The translations under genes and the position numbers were made by a program. The notes beneath the pieces were generated by a model. It did no database searches. It saw only the letters and a list, made by a program, of their open reading frames with translations, and had not been told where the DNA came from. Shown here in pieces: positions 57,247-64,000 of a DNA stretch of 64,000 bases. The stretch comes from DASYKT01 sp963718105. GTDB lineage: Bacteria > Acidobacteriota > Blastocatellia > Pyrinomonadales > Pyrinomonadaceae. The first letter of the stretch is position 1; the number at the start of each line of letters is the position of its first letter. The stretch spans positions 3,968,001 to 4,032,000 of the forward strand of contig OY970352.1 of assembly GCA_963718105.1 (NCBI GenBank). The letters run 5' to 3'.

Positions 57247-59832
57247 ATGTCATTAAGAGCGCCCAATTTAGATAATCGCAGTTTCGACCAGATGGTCGAA
57301 GAGTCAAAGAACCGGATCAGAGAACTGTGCCCGCAATGGACGGATACCTCGCCGAGCGATCCCGGCATCATTCTTCTCGAGCTTTTCGCTTACTTAAACG
57401 AAGCGATGATCTACCGGCTCAATCGCCTGCCGGAAAAAGCTTACGTGGAATTTCTGCGGCTGATCGGGGTGACGGTCAGCGCGCCTTCGGCGGCGGTGGT
57501 CAATTTGAAGTTCAGCGTTCCGAAAGCGGCCACGGCCGCGATCGAAATACCGCGCGGAACAAAAGTCACCATCAGCCGTTCGGGCGGCGGGCAGGAACCG
57601 CCTGTCTTTACCACCCTGAAAACCGTCGCGATACCGAAAAATAAAACTGAGATCGAGGTGCTTGCTTACCAATGTGAATGGATCGAGGCCGAGTTGGCCG
57701 GTAAAGGTACCGGAACTTTTGGCCTGTCGGTCACCGTCAGGCGCCCGCCGATCGTCTCGCCGGTCAACGACGATCTGAAAATGATCATCGGCGTGGAAAC
57801 CCCGGTCGAAGAGTTGACGGAAAGAGTGCCGGTCATCAAGTACGGTGAAAAAGCTTACCGGATTTGGGACGAGGTCCCGAATTTCAGCAATCTCGACGAT
57901 AAGCAGTTTGTCTATACGGTCGACCGCGTCACGGGCGTGATCTCGTTCGCGCCGCAGGTGCAGTTAAAAGAACCTAAGGGACAGTTGGAACTTATCGGAC
58001 GCGGCCTGGCGGAAAAACCGCGTGAAAACAGTGAAATACGTGTGTGGTATTGCCGCGGCGGCGGCGCGCAGGGCAACGTTTCAAAAGAAACGCTGGTGGT
58101 GATGAAATCTCCTATCGCCGGTGTTTCGGTGATCAATCCCGAAGCTGCTACCGGCGGCCGCGATACCGAGTCACTGCAGAATGCGCTGCTGCGCGGGCCG
58201 CAGGAATTTCATTCGCTGCAGCGCGCCGTAACCGCCAGCGACTTTGAATTATTGGCCCGGCGAAGTTCCGGTGCGGTCGCTCGCGCCAAGGCCATCACCC
58301 GCGCCGATCTTTGGGTCCACGCGCTGCCAGGCACCGTCGAAGTCCTGTTAGTGCCCGAGGTCCCCGCCGAACAAAGGTCAGGCGACAGGGTGGATATTAA
58401 AGCTTTGCAGGAAAGAGAAACCAACGAAGCCAAGAAAATAATCTACACCGCGCTCGAGGAAAAACGCCCGCTGGGAACATCGACTATGGTTAACTGGGTG
58501 CGTTATAAAAAAGTGAGTGCCTCGGCGCGCGCCGTGATGCGCCATGGTTCCGACGCCGCCTCGTTAAAGTCGCGCATTCTCAAACGCCTTTACAGCCATA
58601 TCAATCCGCTGCCGACCGAAACTTCGGGTGGGTGGGAATTCGGCGAACCGCTGCGCGTTTCACATATTTACGACATAGTTTTGAAAGAACCTGACGTTCG
58701 TTATGTCGAGGACGTCAAGCTTCATCTGGACGAGGTGCCGGAAGCCAATATTTCATCGCTCGCGGCGGATGCGTTTCAGCCCAATACCTGGTATTCGTCA
58801 ACCGGGGCCGAATTGTTCCGCTCAATGGATAACGGTGACGGCTGGGAGTTGATCAAAACATTTACCGGCGAAGAGATCCAGATCATAAACTGCAATAAGA
58901 ACCGCGCCGGAATGACGGCGGTCGTAACTACTCTGCCCGATAACGGCTCACACCTTTATGTTTCAGAAGACTGCGGTGAATCATGGCGGGCGATCGCGCA
59001 GACACCGTTTCTTATCAACGATCTTTCCTGGACGATACGCAACGGCTTGTCGCTGCTGATACTGGCCACCGACAAGGGCCTTTACGAGCTTTCATTAGAG
59101 GAAGGCGCCAGCCCCGTTATGCTCGAGGTCGATCCGCAAAAACGCGATCTGGGATTTTATGCGGTAACCGCCTCGGTAGGTATTCGCGGAACTTTTTATG
59201 TGGCGGTCGCGGCGCGAAACCTCGCCGGTGTTTATCTTTCCAGCCAGGGCGGACGGAAAGAAACTTTTACCCATATCGGCCTGCAAAAAGAAAATATCCG
59301 GGTGCTGCGCATACAGCAGGATGGCGTGCGCACGTATCTATGGGCGGGAATTACCGTCACCGGAAGCGAGCCCGGCAAAGGCTGCTTCCGTTGGGAGCTG
59401 CAGGGCTCAGACCCGCCGACATCGGGTACCAAGTTTCAAAAGAACTGGGATGGCGGAAGTTGTCACGGTCTGGCTTTTAAGGGGCCTTACGTCTTTGCCG
59501 CGACACATGACAAGGGAGTCTTGTGGCTGGACGCAACTAAAGGTGAAGCTGCTTCATGGCACGTACCGCCCGATCTGAATGTCGGTTTGCCGGTGCGCGA
59601 TGCCGATCGCGTCTTCCAGCCTGTCACCGAAGTAGCCGCCCACCCGGAGGGGGCCCATTTGATGGCCGGAGGAATAAACGGCATCTATCGCAGTGTGGAC
59701 GACGGCACCTCTTATCAGTCGGTTTCTAAAAACGTTTTCACCGATAAGGTGACGCTGCCCAGTACCTGGCTCTTATGCTCAGGCGAGCACCGGATAGAAG
59801 TGGTTTCAGAAGATGAAGCAAAACGAGATTAA
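57247..59832 (+). CDS. baseplate J/gp6-like protein fused to a beta-propeller
   Basis: 861 residues. Residues 1-490 are a putative baseplate assembly protein of the J/gp47 type (I-I-L-L-E-L-F-A-Y-L-N-E-A-M-I-Y-R-L-N-R-L-P-E-K, G-V-S-V-I-N-P-E-A-A-T-G-G-R-D-T-E, V-T-A-S-D-F-E-L-L-A-R). From about 500 the sequence changes to repeated units with Asp-box-like turns (S-S-T-G-A-E-L-F-R-S-M-D-N-G-D-G-W, Y-V-S-E-D-C-G-E-S-W-R, G-G-I-N-G-I-Y-R-S-V-D-D-G-T-S-Y), which fits a BNR/sortilin-like propeller of six or so blades. J proteins do not normally carry this; it may bind a receptor. Its end overlaps the next start by 20 bases. Confidence 0.9.
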   Translation: MSLRAPNLDNRSFDQMVEESKNRIRELCPQWTDTSPSDPGIILLELFAYLNEAMIYRLNRLPEKAYVEFLRLIGVTVSAPSAAVVNLKFSVPKAATAAIEIPRGTKVTISRSGGGQEPPVFTTLKTVAIPKNKTEIEVLAYQCEWIEAELAGKGTGTFGLSVTVRRPPIVSPVNDDLKMIIGVETPVEELTERVPVIKYGEKAYRIWDEVPNFSNLDDKQFVYTVDRVTGVISFAPQVQLKEPKGQLELIGRGLAEKPRENSEIRVWYCRGGGAQGNVSKETLVVMKSPIAGVSVINPEAATGGRDTESLQNALLRGPQEFHSLQRAVTASDFELLARRSSGAVARAKAITRADLWVHALPGTVEVLLVPEVPAEQRSGDRVDIKALQERETNEAKKIIYTALEEKRPLGTSTMVNWVRYKKVSASARAVMRHGSDAASLKSRILKRLYSHINPLPTETSGGWEFGEPLRVSHIYDIVLKEPDVRYVEDVKLHLDEVPEANISSLAADAFQPNTWYSSTGAELFRSMDNGDGWELIKTFTGEEIQIINCNKNRAGMTAVVTTLPDNGSHLYVSEDCGESWRAIAQTPFLINDLSWTIRNGLSLLILATDKGLYELSLEEGASPVMLEVDPQKRDLGFYAVTASVGIRGTFYVAVAARNLAGVYLSSQGGRKETFTHIGLQKENIRVLRIQQDGVRTYLWAGITVTGSEPGKGCFRWELQGSDPPTSGTKFQKNWDGGSCHGLAFKGPYVFAATHDKGVLWLDATKGEAASWHVPPDLNVGLPVRDADRVFQPVTEVAAHPEGAHLMAGGINGIYRSVDDGTSYQSVSKNVFTDKVTLPSTWLLCSGEHRIEVVSEDEAKRD

Positions 59833-60379
59833 ACAATTTCTGCCGGCCGTAATTCAACGAACCGTAGAAGAGCCGGATGAAAGAATGGCGCGGCCGGGAA
59901 ATCTGATGTACGCGTTCCTGCGGGTCATGGAAGATCTGCATACGCCGACCGACATCATCCTCGGCAAAATCGACGCCGTCTTTGACCCGTACCGTACGGC
60001 GGACCGGTTTGTTCCTTTTCTGGCGAGCTGGGTGGATTTTGATTATGTATTGGGCGGGCTTTCCGATGAAGAAGTTTTAAGCTCGCCGGATTATGCGTCG
60101 CGAATGGCCTGTATCCGCGACCTGATCTCGAATGCCGCATTTCTTTCGCAATGGCGCGGGACAAATAAGGGCTTAATGGCGTTTTTGGAATTGGCTACAG
60201 GCATAAGTGGGTTTAAGATAGAAGAAACAGTACTTGATGAATCCCAAAAGATAAAGCCTTTTCACCTAAAGATATTAATACCGCTCGCGGCGGAACAATT
60301 TACCGATCTGATCAGGCGGATCGTGGATACGGAAAAACCGATTTATGTGACTTATGAACTTGAGGTGTTAAAGGTCTGA
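59813..60379 (+). CDS. baseplate wedge protein gpI-like (Afp12-type)
   Basis: 188 residues. It matches phage tail protein I: F-L-R-V-M-E-D-L-H-T-P-T-D, V-F-D-P-Y-R-T-A-D-R-F-V-P-F-L-A-S-W-V-D-F-D and L-I-S-N-A-A-F-L-S-Q-W-R-G-T-N-K-G-L-M-A-F-L-E-L-A-T-G. The end is a short beta domain (Y-V-T-Y-E-L-E-V-L). In known systems it pairs with the J protein to form wedge arms. The start lies inside the J gene's 3' end, so translation is coupled. It is the last recognisable structural gene of the particle in the window. Confidence 0.88.
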   Translation: MKQNEIKQFLPAVIQRTVEEPDERMARPGNLMYAFLRVMEDLHTPTDIILGKIDAVFDPYRTADRFVPFLASWVDFDYVLGGLSDEEVLSSPDYASRMACIRDLISNAAFLSQWRGTNKGLMAFLELATGISGFKIEETVLDESQKIKPFHLKILIPLAAEQFTDLIRRIVDTEKPIYVTYELEVLKV

Positions 60380-60399
60380 TCGATTTTTACTAGGAACCT

Positions 60400-61398
60400 A
60401 TGGCGACCCTTTTTACTATCACCACGGGCAAGGAAGAAATTGAAGCAGATTCGGCAGGCAGGGCCTCCGCGGTTTTTAACGTTCTCAATACCTCCAATAA
60501 ACCCGTGCGCGGTATCGCCACGGTAAAGCCTCTGGGAAATACGCAGCAGGATTGGCTGACTATCGAGGGTGAGGTCGAACGCGATTTTTCCGCTAATAGC
60601 GGCCAACCGTTCACGGTAACTTTCGACAAGCCGTCGATCGCCGGACAGCAGGCCGAAAAATTCCCTTTCCGGTTCGACATCGCCTCTGCGGCAAATCCCG
60701 ATGAGGTTTTTACCGAAGGGCCTCAGGTCAAAGTTCAGGTCAAGGCACGGCCGATCGTAGAGGAGAAAAAACCTTTTCCGTGGTGGATCTTGATCGTGAT
60801 CGGCGCGGCCGCGCTCCTGGCGGGAGTCGTGGTCCTGGTGATCGTTCTGACGAGGAGCCCCGGCGGCCCCGGTAACAATAATGCGACACCGACACCGCGC
60901 AGCATAGTCGAAGTAAAGAATCTTTATCAGACGGCGCCGGCCGCCGCCTGGAGAAGCACAAACGGTGAAAGTCTTCCGTATAACGGCTCGGATGGAGACA
61001 GCCGCGGCTTCGTCAAACCGCGTGACGGTGCGCGGATGGAAAATGGCAGCCCGGCCGAAAGGATATTGGAAACACACCCGGCCTGGGTGGTTGGCGGCGC
61101 TATTTCCGGAACTTACAATCTTGACGCCCCGATCAGGGCCGGCGACAGATTCCGTGCCACCATCGGATTTCTTCAGGGAGCGGGGGCAGGTAATTTAAGG
61201 CTGCGATTGCTCTTTAACGGTGCCGTGGCAGGCGAATTACCAAAACAATATGATGGTTCGTTGAGGGATTGGGACGTGGATCTTACTCCGTTTCAGGGGC
61301 AAAGCGGTACGATCTCGCTTCAGGTAATCGCCCTGCCGACATCGGCCCAGGGTTGGATATGTTGGATAAATCCCAGGATCATGAACGAACCCAGATAA
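60400..61398 (+). CDS. membrane protein A with shared N-terminal domain (eCIS-associated)
   Basis: 332 residues, starting 20 bases after the gpI gene. Residues 1-117 are an Ig-like beta domain shared with the next two genes (A-V-F-N-V-L-N-T-S-N-K-P-V-R-G-I-A; G-N-T-Q-Q-D-W-L; V-F-T-E-G-P). One membrane helix at about 128-151 follows P-F-P-W-W-I. There is no signal peptide, so the shared domain should stay in the cytosol and the C-terminal 180 residues outside. That part is a beta-rich domain with a W-R-S-T-N-G-E-S-L and R-A-G-D-R-F-R-A-T-I-G-F stretch, resembling a carbohydrate-binding jelly roll. Possible membrane dock for the particle; not shown. Confidence 0.8.
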   Translation: MATLFTITTGKEEIEADSAGRASAVFNVLNTSNKPVRGIATVKPLGNTQQDWLTIEGEVERDFSANSGQPFTVTFDKPSIAGQQAEKFPFRFDIASAANPDEVFTEGPQVKVQVKARPIVEEKKPFPWWILIVIGAAALLAGVVVLVIVLTRSPGGPGNNNATPTPRSIVEVKNLYQTAPAAAWRSTNGESLPYNGSDGDSRGFVKPRDGARMENGSPAERILETHPAWVVGGAISGTYNLDAPIRAGDRFRATIGFLQGAGAGNLRLRLLFNGAVAGELPKQYDGSLRDWDVDLTPFQGQSGTISLQVIALPTSAQGWICWINPRIMNEPR

Positions 61399-61441
61399 AA
61401 AAGGAACATCTCTCTCACAAATTTTTTGTAGAGGAAAAACT

Positions 61442-62269
61442 ATGGCTAACATTTTTGCTATTACCACCGCGACGGAAGACATCAAGGCAAGCACCGATGG
61501 GAAGGCAACTGCGGTTTTTACTGTCACCAATACTTCTAACAAACCGATGCGGGGTATTGCCAAGGCACGGCCGCTGGGAAACACCCAGCAGGACTGGCTC
61601 AGCCTGGATGGCGAAACGGAACGTGATTTTTCCGCTAATGGAACTCAGCAGTTCACCGTAAATTTCCGCAAACCCGTTACCCAGGCAGCGGCCGGCACTC
61701 CGGCTACTCCTGAAAAATTCCCCTTCCGTCTCGACGTGGCCTCTGCTCTAAATCCGGACGAACAATTTACCGAAGGCCCGACCATAAATGTCGAAGTAAC
61801 ACCGACGATCATAAAGCCCCCGCCCCCTCCTTTTAAATGGTGGCTCATTCCGATAATCGTCGGCGCGGTGGCATTGATCGCGGGAGTGGTGCTCTTCTTT
61901 GCTTTTTGCGGCAAGGGAGGCGGCAAATTTAGCGGCAACTGGGTCAATTCAAATCCTGCCGCAACGCTGCCGGGCTTTAATATTATTATTACCAAGCTCG
62001 AGATAGATCAATCGGGGAATAACCTGCAGATGCACGCCTTTAATAAATGCGTGCCGGCGGATTGCGATTTCGGCAGGGCATCGGGAACGGTCGGCGACGA
62101 CGGGAAAGGCAAGCTCTTGTTGGATCACGGTTTTCTCTATCATAATATCGAGCTCACCAAAGACGATGCGAATGACAAGCTCACCGTGACCTTCAACCTG
62201 ATCAGCAGGTATGGCGGGGGCACTGCTCAAACGGCGACTTTAACTTTCAACAGGCAGGCTGCGCCGTAA
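61442..62269 (+). CDS. membrane protein B with shared N-terminal domain (eCIS-associated)
   Basis: 275 residues. The N-terminal domain (1-122) is the closest to that of protein A (N-T-S-N-K-P-M-R-G-I-A and L-G-N-T-Q-Q-D-W-L-S-L are near identical). After a P-P-P-P-P-F-K-W-W linker comes a membrane helix at about 133-157. The outer part is about 115 residues, starting G-K-F-S-G-N-W-V-N-S-N-P, with a cysteine pair (N-K-C-V-P-A-D-C-D-F-G) and a strand-rich end, like small lipocalin-type or DUF-like beta barrels; no family was recognised. The gap to protein A is 43 bases and includes a good start region (gaggaaaaactATG). Confidence 0.8.
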   Translation: MANIFAITTATEDIKASTDGKATAVFTVTNTSNKPMRGIAKARPLGNTQQDWLSLDGETERDFSANGTQQFTVNFRKPVTQAAAGTPATPEKFPFRLDVASALNPDEQFTEGPTINVEVTPTIIKPPPPPFKWWLIPIIVGAVALIAGVVLFFAFCGKGGGKFSGNWVNSNPAATLPGFNIIITKLEIDQSGNNLQMHAFNKCVPADCDFGRASGTVGDDGKGKLLLDHGFLYHNIELTKDDANDKLTVTFNLISRYGGGTAQTATLTFNRQAAP

Positions 62270-62301
62270 TAGGCCTTAATATTTTTTGACGGGTAAAAAC
62301 T

Positions 62302-63330
62302 ATGGCGAAATTTTTTGCGATCACAACAACTACCGAAAATCTGATAGCGGATGTTAATGGCACGGCCAAAGCCTCCATCATTTTTACCGTTACTAATAAT
62401 TCCGAAAAGCCTATCCGCGGTATCGCGAATCTGCAGCCGCTGGAGAAGACTGAGGAAGCCTGGCTTTCGTTCGACGGCGAAGCGGAAAAAGACTTTCCCG
62501 CCGGCGGCACGCTGCAATACACGGTTATCTTTAATAAACCGCTGCAGCCTCTCGCCCAGGGCCAGACCGAACCGGAAGAAAAATATCCCTACCGTTTAAT
62601 TGTCGCTTCTGCCGTTAGGCCGGATGAGGATTTTGACGAAGGCCCGTTGGTAACCATTTATAAACCGGAAAGAAAAAGTCAGGTAAAAAAGGCGGGAATA
62701 CCATGGTGGGTTTTTCTCATTATCGGGGTCGTTGTTTTGGCGATCGTGGGTGCTGTCCTGTTCTTCATTTTCAGCGGTGAGAAAGCGAAAAAACGGATCC
62801 CGGATGTGACCAGCAAGGTGACTACCGTTGAGGATGCCAAAAAGCAGATCGAAGACGCGGGTTTTACCTCTGAGATAAAAGATATTTTGGCCGGCGATAA
62901 AAAAGTAGGGACCGTCGTCAGCCAGGACCCCCTCGCGAACGCGGAAGCGGAAGACAACACCGTGGTAAAACTTACCCAGCCGGAAAAGGCCACCGTGCCG
63001 ACGATGCAAAACATCTGCCTGGTTGAGGCGATGTCCACCATTTCCAAGGCCGGGTTAAAGGTCAACGACAATATAAACGGCAACCTGGCCGACATTCAGG
63101 CCTGTACCAGTAAAGTTCAAACTACCTCGCCCGCGGGAAAAAGCGTAGTCGCCAAAGGTTCCTCCGTAACCCTGAACTTCAACTGTGTCAACAAACCGGG
63201 TAAACTCTGCGCAAACATCCGTACCGGGGACGTTCAGGTTAAGACTGACAAGTTAGTCGATGGTATAAAGGGGATCGACGCCAAAAAGTTGGGCGAAACG
63301 ACGACAACTCTAAAATCGAACAAACCGTGA
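62302..63330 (+). CDS. membrane protein C with shared N-terminal domain and PASTA repeats (eCIS-associated)
   Basis: 342 residues. Shared domain 1-118 (F-T-V-T-N-N-S-E-K-P-I-R-G-I-A, A-W-L-S-F-D-G-E-A-E-K-D-F), membrane helix about 135-158, then two PASTA-like repeats: I-P-D-V-T-S-K-V-T-T-V-E-D-A-K-K-Q-I-E-D-A-G-F from about 166 and V-P-T-M-Q-N-I-C-L-V-E-A-M-S-T-I-S-K-A-G-L from about 230, each ending with the V-V-S-Q-D-P and V-Q-T-T-S-P-A-G-K signature. PASTA domains bind peptidoglycan or muropeptides in PknB kinases and PBPs, so this protein would link a cytosolic domain to the cell wall across the inner membrane. Confidence 0.87.
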   Translation: MAKFFAITTTTENLIADVNGTAKASIIFTVTNNSEKPIRGIANLQPLEKTEEAWLSFDGEAEKDFPAGGTLQYTVIFNKPLQPLAQGQTEPEEKYPYRLIVASAVRPDEDFDEGPLVTIYKPERKSQVKKAGIPWWVFLIIGVVVLAIVGAVLFFIFSGEKAKKRIPDVTSKVTTVEDAKKQIEDAGFTSEIKDILAGDKKVGTVVSQDPLANAEAEDNTVVKLTQPEKATVPTMQNICLVEAMSTISKAGLKVNDNINGNLADIQACTSKVQTTSPAGKSVVAKGSSVTLNFNCVNKPGKLCANIRTGDVQVKTDKLVDGIKGIDAKKLGETTTTLKSNKP

Positions 63331-63349
63331 TCGTTTTTGGATAGCTTAT

Positions 63350-63892
63350 ATGGATCGAAACAAGATCATTCTTCTAATTGTTTTGGTGCTGATCGTGGCG
63401 GCATATATTTTCTTTGTCGTGTGGGGCGGGACGAGCGACGATAACAAACCCGATCCCGCGCATCCGAAAAAAACGCCGGTCAACGGCAAAAATTACACTC
63501 CTGACTCTTCGACCAAGCAGTTCGGCAACATTATGGGAGATTGGCTGGGGCGCTTTCTTCCCGATCCCGGCATTCCCTGCGCCGTTCCCGCCCCGAAAGA
63601 TGCCGAGTTGACCTGTGATGCTTTATCGATAGGCGAGATCCGCATTCCCGCGAAAAAAGGAACTACTTTTCGCGTCGCCACCCTGGTCTGGAAAAAAGGT
63701 GAAGCTGATGTGAAATATGACGATGAGGCCGATAAGACCGGTGACGACGAGATGGATGATCACCAGGATTTTGTCCTGGCTAATTCAGGCGCCAATACTG
63801 TAAAAAAGAACTCGATCATTATATTTGAGCAAGGCGGCAGGCTGACGATCTCCTGCCTTCACAATACGCAATGCCAGGTTGGTGTGAAATAA
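63350..63892 (+). CDS. single-pass membrane-anchored protein (eCIS-associated, unknown)
   Basis: 180 residues. An N-terminal hydrophobic helix (about 5-26, I-I-L-L-I-V-L-V-L-I-V-A-A-Y-I-F-F-V-V) could be an anchor or uncleaved signal. The rest is polar, with four cysteines in two pairs (C-A-V-P-A-P and L-T-C-D-A-L; S-C-L-H-N-T-Q-C) and an acidic stretch (D-D-E-A-D-K-T-G-D-D-E-M-D-D), which points to an oxidising compartment outside the membrane. It lacks the shared N-terminal domain of proteins A-C. The 20-base gap from gene C suggests one transcript. No family recognised. Confidence 0.75.
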   Translation: MDRNKIILLIVLVLIVAAYIFFVVWGGTSDDNKPDPAHPKKTPVNGKNYTPDSSTKQFGNIMGDWLGRFLPDPGIPCAVPAPKDAELTCDALSIGEIRIPAKKGTTFRVATLVWKKGEADVKYDDEADKTGDDEMDDHQDFVLANSGANTVKKNSIIIFEQGGRLTISCLHNTQCQVGVK

Positions 63893-63895
63893 ACG

Positions 63896-64000
63896 ATGCT
63901 TGAGAATCTGCGAAAACCTTTCTTTATTATCGCGCTGGTCGTGATGGCGATCGTCGTGTTGATAGAGATCGGTTCGCCGTGGCTGATGGAGCACACCAAA
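63896..64000 (+). CDS. membrane protein, 3' truncated by the window
   Basis: 35 residues are visible from ATG 63896, three bases after the previous stop. They begin M-L-E-N-L-R-K-P-F-F and hold one hydrophobic helix (I-I-A-L-V-V-M-A-I-V-V-L-I-E-I-G) followed by S-P-W-L-M-E-H-T-K. The frame stays open to the edge. Too little is seen to name it, but the coupling shows that the operon continues. Confidence 0.6.
   Translation, partial: MLENLRKPFFIIALVVMAIVVLIEIGSPWLMEHTK

Noticed and set aside
49934..60379. Prophage or type VI secretion system
   Set aside because: No capsid, portal, terminase, integrase or lysis genes, and no TssJ/L/M or paired TssB/C sheath genes. The gene order fits an extracellular or membrane-bound contractile injection system.

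Overview
The window is about 64 kb of a bacterial chromosome with moderate to high GC. Its tone and content (many leaderless or secreted proteases, sigma-54 regulators with TPR sensors, PilZ, TonB-free secreted paralogues, and dense dispersed palindromes beside a REP-associated transposase) fit an Acidobacteriota genome, most likely of the Blastocatellia/Pyrinomonadales type. This placement is inference from gene style; no rRNA is present. One tRNA gene (Met anticodon CAT) is seen.

Layout. 1-4.2 kb: 5'-truncated sigma-54 activator and an O-antigen-ligase-like membrane protein carrying a PDZ-like insert. 4.2-16.6 kb: a DUF1287 lipoprotein, an NTF2-like secreted protein, purE, then an accessory block between purE and purK: six tandem secreted paralogues of unknown function, a GH18-type hydrolase, a thermolysin-like metalloprotease and an MBL-fold hydrolase; then purK and a fluoride channel gene. 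16.6-25.4 kb: a repeat-rich gap, an ECF-type sigma factor, a class V aminotransferase, lepB-carA, a six-unit palindromic tandem array next to a frameshifted REP-associated transposase, an AI-2E family permease and a PilZ protein. 25.4-38 kb: 3D-domain protein, asparaginase, YpfJ-like peptidase, Asp-nucleophile alpha/beta hydrolase, astacin-like protease, copper ATPase, HU/IHF-type protein, M50 protease, YacG and PEGA/TPR protein. 38-49.6 kb: tRNA, S51 peptidase with a tRNA-3'-end-like repeat behind it, a tail-fibre-like protein, a secreted beta-helix protein, M14 peptidase, a radical SAM protein, an OB-fold lipoprotein and a HerA-like ATPase.

49.9-64 kb is one dense plus-strand operon for a contractile injection system (eCIS/phage-tail-like): DUF4255 cap-type protein, a single sheath, a single tube, a long disordered protein, LysM adaptor, gp5/VgrG-like spike, two PAAR-like tips, gp25, a baseplate J-type protein fused to a beta-propeller, and a gpI-like wedge protein. 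It continues directly into three paralogous proteins that share a cytosolic N-terminal domain and one membrane helix but have different C-termini (one with PASTA repeats), then two more membrane-anchored proteins, the last cut by the window edge. AAA+ ATPase and tape measure are not in the window and would be expected downstream. The most interesting hypothesis is that these membrane proteins dock the contractile particle at the cytoplasmic membrane or cell wall. The leaderless hydrolases and the tail-fibre-like protein elsewhere in the window are candidate cargo or receptor-binding parts.

Dispersed palindromes (core GGAGCGCGGACGTC...GACGTCCGCGCTCC, a GCGGGCATCCTGCCCGC variant, a GTCAGTAGCGTCGG family and a CCTGGGCTATTTTCTACAGTCCG family) lie in nearly all long gaps and in two places form the 3' ends of genes.
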